Source of the DNA: Syntrophomonadaceae bacterium
Lineage (GTDB): Bacteria; Bacillota; Syntrophomonadia; Syntrophomonadales; Syntrophomonadaceae
Length of the DNA: 34,612 nt
Direction: 5' to 3'
Assembly: GCA_028692415.1 (NCBI GenBank)
Contig: JAQUXM010000018.1
Span: 1-34,612 of the forward strand
This document shows positions 1 through 5,671 of this stretch, one piece after another. The stretch's first letter is position 1. Every line of letters starts with the position of its first letter. A program made the translations under genes and the position numbers. Below the pieces are notes generated by a model. That model was given only the letters and a program-made list of their open reading frames with translations, ran no database searches and had not been told where the DNA came from.

Positions 1-63
1 AAAATTGATGGTATATCATTAACGGTGTTAGAATATACTGAATTTGTGGAAAGGGGGAATTGA
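1..63 (+). CDS. C-terminal fragment of an unidentified protein
   Basis: The window opens inside an open frame (frame 1) that gives about 20 residues, ending EFVERGN, and stops at TGA 61-63. A purine-rich ribosome binding site for the next ORF lies in its last codons. The fragment is too short to assign to a family. It is called coding only because the frame is open and the next small ORF appears translationally coupled to it. Confidence 0.4.
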   Translation, partial: KIDGISLTVLEYTEFVERGN

Positions 64-65
64 AA

Positions 66-146
66 TTGGATCCAAAGCTTATCGATGAGATATTGCGAGA
101 GATCGGACTGGAGCATATAGAAGGCTACCAGGAAGACCAAGAATAA
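66..146 (+). CDS. possible 26-aa small protein
   Basis: A TTG start at 66 follows a GGAAAGGGGG ribosome binding site that sits in the end of the preceding frame, 2 nt after its stop. The product is about 26 residues, starting MDPKLIDEILREIGLEHIEG, acidic and probably one amphipathic helix. A strong terminator follows 5 nt after the stop, so this would be the last gene of the upstream operon. No family is recognised. The coupling and ribosome binding site support translation, but the size makes it uncertain. Confidence 0.35.
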   Translation: MDPKLIDEILREIGLEHIEGYQEDQE

Positions 147-151
147 GAAGA

Positions 152-187
152 AGCCATTTAAGGAATGATCTTAAATGGCTTTTTTTC
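152..187 (+). terminator. Rho-independent terminator of the upstream operon
   Basis: An 11-bp perfect stem (AGCCATTTAAG / CTTAAATGGCT) with a 7-nt loop is followed by a run of T. It ends the rightward transcript entering from the left. The leftward pdaB-like gene stops 19 bases further on. Confidence 0.9.
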
Positions 188-205
188 ATGTTTAGAGGAA
201 TACCC

Positions 206-934
206 TCATTGAGCCGGGCGTTCTTTTAGCAATTCCGAGACGGTTACCAACTCATAGCCCTGAGCCTTAAGGTTCTTGATTACCGTTGGCAGTGCCTCAG
301 TAGTCTGTTTACAGGTATCACTGGCATGCATTAAAATAATATCTCCAGGATGGACTTTTTTGCCAACTCTCTCAATGATAGTGTCAACTCCCGGGTTCAT
401 CCAATCGAGGGAATCGGTTGACCATTGTATAGCTTCATATTTCACTTCATGTACCGCCTCAATTACTTGATCGTTATAATCCCCATTGGGAGTTCTTATC
501 AGCTTAGCATTAACACCGGCCACTTCCTTGATGTTTTTGTGGGCTTTCATAATCTCTTCCATTATTTCCGTCTTGCTGTAGTTGCTCAGGTTAACATGAC
601 GATAACCATGACTGCCGATTTCATGTCCATCACTTTTAATCCGGTTGACTATGTCCGGATATTCCTTGACCCAGGGGCCGGAAAGAAAAAATGTGCAGCG
701 AACATTGTTTTCTTTCAAAATTTCAATAACAGGCATTGGGGTTTTATTACCCCAGCTGATATCGAAGGTAAGAGCCACTATTTTTTTATCAGTTTGAACT
801 TCATATACCGGTTGTTTGCTGTGATATGCCTGTACATATACCACACTGCTGATGATTATTACCAGGGCCATCAGGCTGATTAAGGTTATCCGCGTTCGCG
901 TTGACAGTTTGCAGAAGCCAAAAACTTTGGGCAT
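206..934 (-). CDS. pdaB: PdaB-like sporulation polysaccharide deacetylase
   Basis: This 242-aa protein has an N-terminal membrane anchor (about residues 15-35) followed by a NodB-type deacetylase fold. The metal-site elements seen are TFDISWG (Asp58), SHGYRH (His109, His113), RTPNGDYN and the late His203 in LMHASD. The second Asp of the usual TFDD is Ile. TFD-x-SWG is what I recall for the sporulation PdaB subfamily, as distinct from peptidoglycan deacetylases that keep TFDD. PdaB is needed to maintain spores and is thought to act on cortex or cell-wall polysaccharide. It lies 60 nt downstream of a second deacetylase on the same strand, so the two may form an operon. Start ATG follows a GGGGGAG site. 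The subfamily call is good; the substrate is unknown. Confidence 0.8.
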   Translation of the reverse strand: MPKVFGFCKLSTRTRITLISLMALVIIISSVVYVQAYHSKQPVYEVQTDKKIVALTFDISWGNKTPMPVIEILKENNVRCTFFLSGPWVKEYPDIVNRIKSDGHEIGSHGYRHVNLSNYSKTEIMEEIMKAHKNIKEVAGVNAKLIRTPNGDYNDQVIEAVHEVKYEAIQWSTDSLDWMNPGVDTIIERVGKKVHPGDIILMHASDTCKQTTEALPTVIKNLKAQGYELVTVSELLKERPAQ

Positions 935-993
935 ACTATCATACTCCCCCCCATTATTTTACTTTCTATATTTTTATTTACTCCGGCATTTCT

Positions 994-1740
994 TTATTCC
1001 TTATTTCCCAGCTTAATTAATTCACCCATGCTCATAAATTTATAACCCAAGCGGTTGAGCTCGGGTATTAAAATATCAAGAGCCTTAGCACTTTCCAAAC
1101 CATTGGAACTGCCATCATGCAGGATAATAATCTGGCCAGGTTTGATGTTCTTAATAATATGGGATGCGATTTGGGCTGATTTCATGCCGGATTTCCAGTC
1201 TTTGCTATCCTGCTGATAGGTCCAATAAGCTATCTTTATTTTTTCTTTTTGAGTTAAAGCAACCAAATCATATGAAAGATAACCTCCGGGAGGCCGGTAA
1301 AGCTCCGGTCTTTGCTTGCAAATCTTATAAATAACATCATTGCATTGCTTTATATCGTTGCGTATAAATTCGATGTTTTTCCCGTTATAATCAGTATGGC
1401 TCATACTATGATTTCCAATTTCATGCCCTTCATCTACTATCCTTTTCACCAGGGCAGGATTATCTTCAGCCCGGCTGCCAACTAAAAAGAAAGTTGCTGA
1501 AGTGTGGTGCTTTTTTAAAACATCCAGAACGACCGGAGTATTTTTAGGGTCGGGACCGTCATCAAAGGTTAAGGAAACAACTTTCTGCTTGGTTTTGACA
1601 TCTGTTATAACTATTTTTTGCTCTTTCCAGTTCTGCATATTGGGATGGGCCGCATAATTGTAAGCTCCCCAGGAAAAACCCAGAAATAAGATACTGCTCA
1701 AGAATAGGCCAATGGTCTTTTTACGGAGTATGATAAACAA
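994..1740 (-). CDS. membrane-anchored polysaccharide deacetylase (NodB/CE4)
   Basis: The 248-aa product has an N-terminal transmembrane segment (about residues 8-26) and a canonical CE4 domain: SLTFDDGPD (Asp60, Asp61), GNHSMSH (His111, His115), the RPPGG motif and a late ILHDGS. All catalytic and metal-binding residues are present, so it should remove N-acetyl groups from cell-wall or extracellular polysaccharide at the outer face of the membrane. The TTG at 1740 is chosen because AGGAGG lies 6 nt before it. The in-frame TTG two codons upstream would leave a 1-nt gap. It is the first gene of a likely two-gene leftward unit with the PdaB-like gene. Confidence 0.85.
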   Translation of the reverse strand: MFIILRKKTIGLFLSSILFLGFSWGAYNYAAHPNMQNWKEQKIVITDVKTKQKVVSLTFDDGPDPKNTPVVLDVLKKHHTSATFFLVGSRAEDNPALVKRIVDEGHEIGNHSMSHTDYNGKNIEFIRNDIKQCNDVIYKICKQRPELYRPPGGYLSYDLVALTQKEKIKIAYWTYQQDSKDWKSGMKSAQIASHIIKNIKPGQIIILHDGSSNGLESAKALDILIPELNRLGYKFMSMGELIKLGNKE

Positions 1741-1840
1741 AAGCAAGCCTCCTAAAATAACTCTGTAGCTGGTTTGCTTAAATATATTGATTTCGGGATT
1801 AATTTATGATTCTGCTTGGATAAGCTCTGCCAGCGGGCTA

Positions 1841-1869
1841 TTGATTTTATACTGCGATAGCTGTATAAT
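1841..1869 (+). promoter_or_regulatory. sigma-A promoter for tRNA-Val
   Basis: A TTGATT -35 (1841-1846) and a perfect TATAAT -10 (1864-1869) are separated by 17 bp. The tRNA begins 12 nt downstream of the -10. Its closeness to consensus fits a highly expressed stable RNA. Confidence 0.85.
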
Positions 1870-1881
1870 CTTTTAGAGCGT

Positions 1882-1956
1882 GGGTCGTTAACTCAGCGGG
1901 AGAGTGCTTCCCTGACACGGAAGAAGTCGTTGGTTCAAATCCAATACGACCCACCA
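1882..1956 (+). tRNA. tRNA-Val (anticodon GAC)
   Basis: The sequence folds as a full cloverleaf. Acceptor arm GGGTCGT (1882-1888) pairs with ACGACCC (1946-1952). The D arm is ACTC/GAGT. The anticodon stem is CTTCC/GGAAG with a 7-nt loop holding GAC. The T arm contains TTCAAAT. CCA is encoded (1954-1956). The anticodon reads GUC and GUU valine codons. It is a single tRNA with its own promoter and terminator. Confidence 0.95.
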
Positions 1957-1967
1957 TAAGAAGTAAG

Positions 1968-2000
1968 AAATAGCGAGGGTTTAAGGCCCTCGCTATTTTA
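1968..2000 (+). terminator. terminator of tRNA-Val
   Basis: A 12-bp stem, AAATAGCGAGGG (1968-1979) with CCCTCGCTATTT (1987-1998), starts 11 nt after the CCA end and has a short T-rich tail. Confidence 0.85.
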
Positions 2001-2076
2001 ATGGGCATTATGCTATTTTGGTCAATTGTTACCAAATTGTCACCAGAGTAAATATTAAATGAGATTAAAAACGCAT

Positions 2077-2102
2077 AAAAAAAGCCCCCAAAAGAGGGCC
2101 TT
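2077..2102 (-). terminator. terminator of the GNAT operon
   Basis: Read leftward, GGCCCTC-TTTT-GGGGGCT forms a 7-bp stem with two G-U pairs, followed by seven T. It lies 16 nt past the GNAT stop codon. Confidence 0.75.
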
Positions 2103-2118
2103 AATTGAAGCCAGTATA

Positions 2119-2727
2119 CTATTTTAAATATTTGAGCATTTGAATTAAATATTGACCGGTAAGAACAGCAGTTTCATCGCGATCCAAGGCTCGATGCCCA
2201 AAATTTACAAAACCATTAGATTGGTAAAAATCAATGAGAGGAATTTTATCTTCGCATTCAAGATATACAATTTTCCCTCCGATTAATTCTTGAGCTTGTA
2301 CAACTTTGCTACATGCTATATGCAGTAATTCATCGCCAGTAATTAAGCTATTGTAACCATTGGCATAGTTTTTACCCATTTGCGCTATCAGCGGTGCGGA
2401 GATACGGTATCCCTTCATATCGGGATCAAAGACTCCAAATTTACTGATCCTTTTCTTAGTTGTGTTCGACATATTTTTATTAGCTATCATAATGTTTTTA
2501 TTTGCTAGCGTAAAATACCCAGCTATAACTGGTGCTTGTTTGTATGATGCAAAAACTAATTGTGTCACTGATATATTCTGTTTTGCTAGGCTAATAGCGC
2601 TATTATGAAAGAATGATTCTACGTCTTTATTCAACGGACATAAAAATTGGGAGAGTATTTTTTCAGTCCTTTTCTCTCCCAGCTCTTCAGCCATATCCTT
2701 TAGTGAAACCAGTGAGTATCCCTTCAT
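2119..2727 (-). CDS. GNAT-type acetyltransferase, probable toxin-like partner
   Basis: The 202-aa protein has the later elements of a GNAT fold: a central strand with residues such as YNSLITGDELL, a helix around HIACSKVVQAQ, the strand GGKIVYLECED, and the closing LIDFYQSNGFVNFGHR, which is typical of the GNAT C-terminus. The N-terminal third is not assigned. It follows the 56-aa gene by 9 nt, and its ribosome binding site lies in the end of that gene, so the two should be co-translated. The gene is clearly A/T-richer than its neighbours, which suggests recent acquisition. GNAT proteins paired with a small upstream gene can be tRNA-acetylating toxins. Whether this one is such a toxin or an ordinary acetyltransferase is not decided by the sequence. 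Confidence 0.7.
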   Translation of the reverse strand: MKGYSLVSLKDMAEELGEKRTEKILSQFLCPLNKDVESFFHNSAISLAKQNISVTQLVFASYKQAPVIAGYFTLANKNIMIANKNMSNTTKKRISKFGVFDPDMKGYRISAPLIAQMGKNYANGYNSLITGDELLHIACSKVVQAQELIGGKIVYLECEDKIPLIDFYQSNGFVNFGHRALDRDETAVLTGQYLIQMLKYLK

Positions 2728-2736
2728 AATATTAGA

Positions 2737-2907
2737 TTATTCTCCCAAAATAGTTTTGATTTGCCCCTTTTTAACCTCACTGCAAGATTTTGATAACTGG
2801 ATATGTTTACTTGATTTATTCTGGGAATTTTCCAACGCAGAGGCGAGATTTTTACTCAATTGCTTGTTTTTAATAACAACATTTTTATATATACTCTTTG
2901 TAGCCAT
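2737..2907 (-). CDS. 56-aa basic protein upstream of the GNAT gene, candidate antitoxin
   Basis: The start at 2907 is set by a strong AGGAGGG site 8 nt upstream. Ten extra codons further upstream lack a ribosome binding site. The product, starting MATKSIYKNVVIKNKQLSKN, is lysine-rich with a central helix-forming stretch and ends ILGE. From memory, similar small proteins recur directly upstream of GNAT genes in Clostridia, but I know of no assigned function. The layout (small basic protein first, GNAT second, palindrome over the promoter) is what a DNA-binding, autoregulating antitoxin would show. Confidence 0.65.
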   Translation of the reverse strand: MATKSIYKNVVIKNKQLSKNLASALENSQNKSSKHIQLSKSCSEVKKGQIKTILGE

Positions 2908-2946
2908 TGTACCGTCCCTCCTAAGAACAAAGGGCAAAGCGTTTTT

Positions 2947-2979
2947 GGTATATTATATTATATACCATTTATCTGTTAA
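2947..2979 (-). promoter_or_regulatory. promoter with overlapping inverted-repeat operator for the GNAT pair
   Basis: Reading leftward, TTAACA (2979-2974) and TATAAT (2957-2952) are 16 bp apart. The -10 is covered by an inverted repeat, GGTATAT-6 bp-ATATACC (2947-2966). Such a palindrome over the -10 is typical of autorepression by a small DNA-binding protein. The promoter is inferred from spacing and consensus only. Confidence 0.55.
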
Positions 2980-3197
2980 CTAACAGAGACATTTAATCTT
3001 AATATGTGAAACATTATATGCAATTTTATAAAACAAATCTGCTTTTTTTTAAAATTTAAGCAAAATTAGAATTACCGAACTGAATATGATCTCGAGAGTA
3101 CTTTAGGATCAAGGTTACTAAATCGTTATAAATAGCTAGTTTTCATCACTTGTGCACCATATTGCCCGCCAAGGCAAATAAAATATTGAATAATTAT

Positions 3198-3226
3198 TTG
3201 CTTTTCTTAACGTAATAGATTAGAAT
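3198..3226 (+). promoter_or_regulatory. promoter of the CxxC protein gene
   Basis: TTGCTT (3198-3203), 17 bp, TAGAAT (3221-3226). This would start a transcript near 3233 with a leader of about 115 nt. The rest of the gene-free stretch 2980-3197 is A/T-rich and shows nothing else I can name. Confidence 0.6.
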
Positions 3227-3228
3227 TG

Positions 3229-3346
3229 CTACAGCCCGATAACTTGCGGATGAACGTTAGACCCTTCTCGATTGCTTAGGCTTGGGGGAGTAAGAGATAA
3301 CAGACACTTCCCTCGATATGGGCAAGAATAATGAGGAGGTTTTTTT
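3229..3346 (+). other. long 5' leader of the CxxC protein gene, possibly structured
   Basis: The leader is richer in G+C than the DNA before it. Its ends can pair (GCCC at 3235-3238 with GGGC near the 3' end), and GGGGAG can pair with CTTCCC inside. It ends in a strong GAGGAGG site before the ATG. It matches no riboswitch or leader family I can recognise, so it is reported only as a candidate. Confidence 0.3.
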
Positions 3347-3655
3347 ATGTATTCAGACAAAACTCTTAACTGTAGGGACTGTGGCCGCGATTTTGATTTC
3401 ACTGCTTCAGAGCAGGAATTTTATGCGGAGAAAGGTTTTGCCAATGAACCAGGTCGTTGTCCGGAATGCCGGTCAGCAAGAAAGGCAGAATCAAGAGGTA
3501 ACCGCGGCGGTGGTTATGGCAGACAAGAACGCCAGATGTATCCGGCGGTTTGTGCTACCTGTGGCAAAGATACAACCGTACCTTTTCAACCCAGTGGCGA
3601 TAAGCCGGTTTATTGCAGAGACTGCTTCAAACCACAGCCCAGAAATAACTGGTAA
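3347..3655 (+). CDS. zinc-ribbon CxxC-x17-CxxC domain protein
   Basis: The 102-aa protein has two zinc-ribbon units. The first is CRDCGRDF with a matching CPECR about 20 residues later. The second is CATCGKDTTVPFQP followed by YCRDCF. A glycine/arginine-rich linker (about residues 49-62) separates them. This is the CxxC-x17-CxxC family of small bacterial zinc-binding proteins. Their molecular role is unknown, and nucleic-acid or protein binding is a guess from the fold and the basic linker. The gene is monocistronic, with its own promoter, leader and terminator. A longer overlapping frame from 3318 is a shadow. Confidence 0.85.
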   Translation: MYSDKTLNCRDCGRDFDFTASEQEFYAEKGFANEPGRCPECRSARKAESRGNRGGGYGRQERQMYPAVCATCGKDTTVPFQPSGDKPVYCRDCFKPQPRNNW

Positions 3656-3673
3656 ATAGGAAAAACCGAACTT

Positions 3674-3706
3674 CCCCGGCTTTCATAATGAAGGCCGGGG
3701 ATTTTT
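3674..3706 (+). terminator. terminator of the CxxC protein gene
   Basis: CCCCGGC (3674-3680) pairs with GCCGGGG (3694-3700). The loop can extend the stem, and ATTTTTG follows. Confidence 0.85.
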
Positions 3707-3754
3707 GCTTTATACACCAAAATATGGGATAGCTCTAGCTTTTGTAATGGTATT

Positions 3755-3783
3755 GAATAATGAAAAAGAGCCTGACATATAAT
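3755..3783 (+). promoter_or_regulatory. candidate sigma-E type promoter for ytxC
   Basis: GAATAAT (3755-3761), 14 bp, CATATAAT (3776-3783) resembles the mother-cell sigma-E pattern (AT-rich -35 and CATA...T -10, spaced 13-15 bp). The same -10 region contains TATAAT, but a sigma-A -35 would need a 19-bp spacer. A sporulation promoter fits the product. This is pattern matching only. Confidence 0.4.
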
Positions 3784-3811
3784 AAACTAAATTTTTATCG
3801 GGAGGCCGAAT

Positions 3812-4738
3812 ATGAAATATGAATTTCAAATAGTGACGGCCCTTGAAAACGACAAATTTATTCATCATCTTGAAAACCGCTTGAAATGGATAACCCAAAA
3901 AGATTATGTTTTATATACTGATACTAGGGTATCCAAAGAAAATGACACCAGCATAATCTTGCTCTGTTTAAAAGGGAAGCATGAGGATGGAGTATTTCGG
4001 GATGAAGATATCATTTGTGTTTTTAAACATCAGATGTCAGAGGTTTTAGCTGAACATATTGTGAATAATTGGGAAGAACGGTTGATAAATAGGGCTATCC
4101 AACGCAGTTGTACTATTTTTAGCGATGAGGACAGAAAAATTGTTTATACGAAAGCCAGCGAATTCTTAAGAAAGTGCCACTATAATGAAAGCATCAATAT
4201 GCTAATGAATTTTGGCCGTAAGAACCGGATGGCCTACAAATTGTTGGAATATATTGATAATAATGACCGGTTGGTAGTAGAAGGCTTTATTAATTTCTGT
4301 CTGCCTGATTATTTGTCGGAGATTAAGTTTGCAGTTGAATTGGCGGTTGAGGAACTCAAAAATGAAAAGGAATATAATGAATTTGTAAAACTGCTTCGTT
4401 ATTTTGTGGATTCCCAGGTCCCGCGGGTATTTGAAGTAAATCTTCGAATGGATAAAGATGGGGTTTTTTATTTATGGGATGGTCAGGGTGAAAAAATTGA
4501 GGAAAAATATATCGATTATTATCTTGATGATATGCTGTTTAACGAAGTCAATCTTGATGATGTACTAATTAGTATTTTAATAACTATTGCCCCGCGCCGC
4601 ATAGTTATTCACAATTTCGAAAACATAGCTACCAGCGAGTCGGTAAAAATGATTAAGAATGTTTTCCAGGACAAAATAGTAGTGTGTAAAGGCTGTGAGC
4701 GCTGTTGGCCTTATAAAGAGAGTAAATTAAGACAATAA
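3812..4738 (+). CDS. ytxC: YtxC-like sporulation-associated protein
   Basis: The 308-aa cytosolic protein matches the YtxC family in length, in its late CKGCERCWPY motif and in its place upstream of thrS, as in Bacillus subtilis. It has no signal peptide or clear membrane segment. The middle is helical and charged, and the end contains IRKVF-like and CxxC elements that could bind metal. The family is found in endospore formers and is described as sporulation-linked; no biochemical activity is known. Start ATG follows GGGAGGCC. The last codon and stop lie inside the left arm of a 92-nt palindrome, so the mRNA 3' end is a giant hairpin. Confidence 0.75.
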   Translation: MKYEFQIVTALENDKFIHHLENRLKWITQKDYVLYTDTRVSKENDTSIILLCLKGKHEDGVFRDEDIICVFKHQMSEVLAEHIVNNWEERLINRAIQRSCTIFSDEDRKIVYTKASEFLRKCHYNESINMLMNFGRKNRMAYKLLEYIDNNDRLVVEGFINFCLPDYLSEIKFAVELAVEELKNEKEYNEFVKLLRYFVDSQVPRVFEVNLRMDKDGVFYLWDGQGEKIEEKYIDYYLDDMLFNEVNLDDVLISILITIAPRRIVIHNFENIATSESVKMIKNVFQDKIVVCKGCERCWPYKESKLRQ

Positions 4739-4825
4739 GGGGAGGCGGGTGAACAGGGGGACGAATCCGGCGTTCCGATTTATCGGAACGCCGGATTCGT
4801 CCCCCTGTTCACCCGCCCCCTTATT
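4734..4825. repeat. long palindrome A (GGGGACG family)
   Basis: Perfect 35-bp arms (4745-4779 and 4782-4816) around a 2-nt TT centre extend outward as AATAAGGGG/CCCCTTATT with a 2-nt bulge, for 44-bp arms in total. The outer stem holds GGGTGAACAGGGGGACG. The tip GAATCCGGCGTTCCGAT is not shared with the other palindromes. It overlaps the ytxC stop codon and lies 55 bp before the DUF445 gene. RNA from either strand would form a very stable hairpin without a T tail. Confidence 0.95.
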
Positions 4826-4880
4826 GCTGTGAAGGCTTAAATCTGCTATATTTTTTAGAGAAATGTGAATAGGTGAAGTT

Positions 4881-5480
4881 ATGAGCATTAAATTGATAAT
4901 CATACCCTTAATCAGTGCTTTGATTGGTTATTTTACCAATGTCGTAGCCATCAAACTCTTGTTCTGGCCGCAGCAACCGATTAACTTTCGAATATTTCAA
5001 CTCCATGGTTTACTGCCCAAGCGGCAAGCCAATATTGCCTCCAGTATAGGGGAACTGGTGGAAAACCAGCTTTTATCCATGGATGAATTAATTGATAAAA
5101 TTGATACACCCGAAATAAATAATAAGATTACCATTAAGCTTAGTAAAATTCTAAAGGACAGGCTTTATACCCTGTTGCCGAGTATTATTCCCGCTCGGGT
5201 AACGCAAGTTATTGGCGAGAACCTTGATAAGATTTTGCGCCAAGAGGCACCACAGCTTATCAAGCAGGTCATATCTTCCGGGCGTGATCATCTTAACCGG
5301 GAGATTCAAATCAAAAAGATAGTTGAAGATAAAGTGAACGCTTACGATTTGAACGAACTGGAAGCGATGATCAGGGGGATTTCATCAACGGAACTAACTT
5401 TTATTGAGATTTCCGGGGGAGTACTGGGGTTTATTATTGGCTTGATCCAGATTGGGATAATCATGTTATTTCCAAACTAA
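4881..5480 (+). CDS. DUF445 family membrane protein
   Basis: The 199-aa protein begins with a hydrophobic helix containing GYFTNVVAIKLLFWP, the hallmark of DUF445, followed by a conserved GLLPKRQ turn. A long helical charged section (about residues 55-165) follows, and the protein ends with a second transmembrane helix (about 178-197). Topology would place the middle domain on one side of the membrane between the two helices. Relatives are widespread in Firmicutes and their function is unknown. The start follows AGGTGA by 6 nt. It is separated from ytxC by palindrome A and from thrS by 190 bp. Confidence 0.8.
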   Translation: MSIKLIIIPLISALIGYFTNVVAIKLLFWPQQPINFRIFQLHGLLPKRQANIASSIGELVENQLLSMDELIDKIDTPEINNKITIKLSKILKDRLYTLLPSIIPARVTQVIGENLDKILRQEAPQLIKQVISSGRDHLNREIQIKKIVEDKVNAYDLNELEAMIRGISSTELTFIEISGGVLGFIIGLIQIGIIMLFPN

Positions 5481-5609
5481 CCCAAGAGAAGACCCGTCCC
5501 CTGGTCTGAAAAGTGGGTACCAATGATACTGCTAAAAAAACAAGTAATACGGTTAGATTAGTGAGATGTGAACGATAGTTATGATGAATGGGGTGTATCA
5601 TAAATTCTA

Positions 5610-5644
5610 CCCCTCACCCCTAACGCCTCACTCCTCACTTAACA
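5610..5644. repeat. degenerate CCTCACnCCT intergenic repeat
   Basis: A C/T-rich stretch built of CCCCTCACCCCTAACGCCTC-like units lies just upstream of thrS. A related segment in the opposite orientation lies just after thrS (7584-7610), and a short one follows the HAD gene near 14152-14168. It is low-complexity intergenic sequence with no function I can assign. No T-box motif is present in the thrS leader. Confidence 0.5.
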
Positions 5645-5671
5645 AAGCAAATATTTGGGAGGCGATGAGTA

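Noticed and set aside
1847-2035. 62-aa minus-strand frame reading RIGFEPTTSS across the tRNA
   Set aside because: It is the antisense translation of tRNA-Val, a well-known annotation artefact, with no ribosome binding site.
5481-5671. T-box leader for thrS
   Set aside because: No GGTGGNACCGCG-type motif or terminator is present before thrS; the region holds only a C/T-rich repeat.
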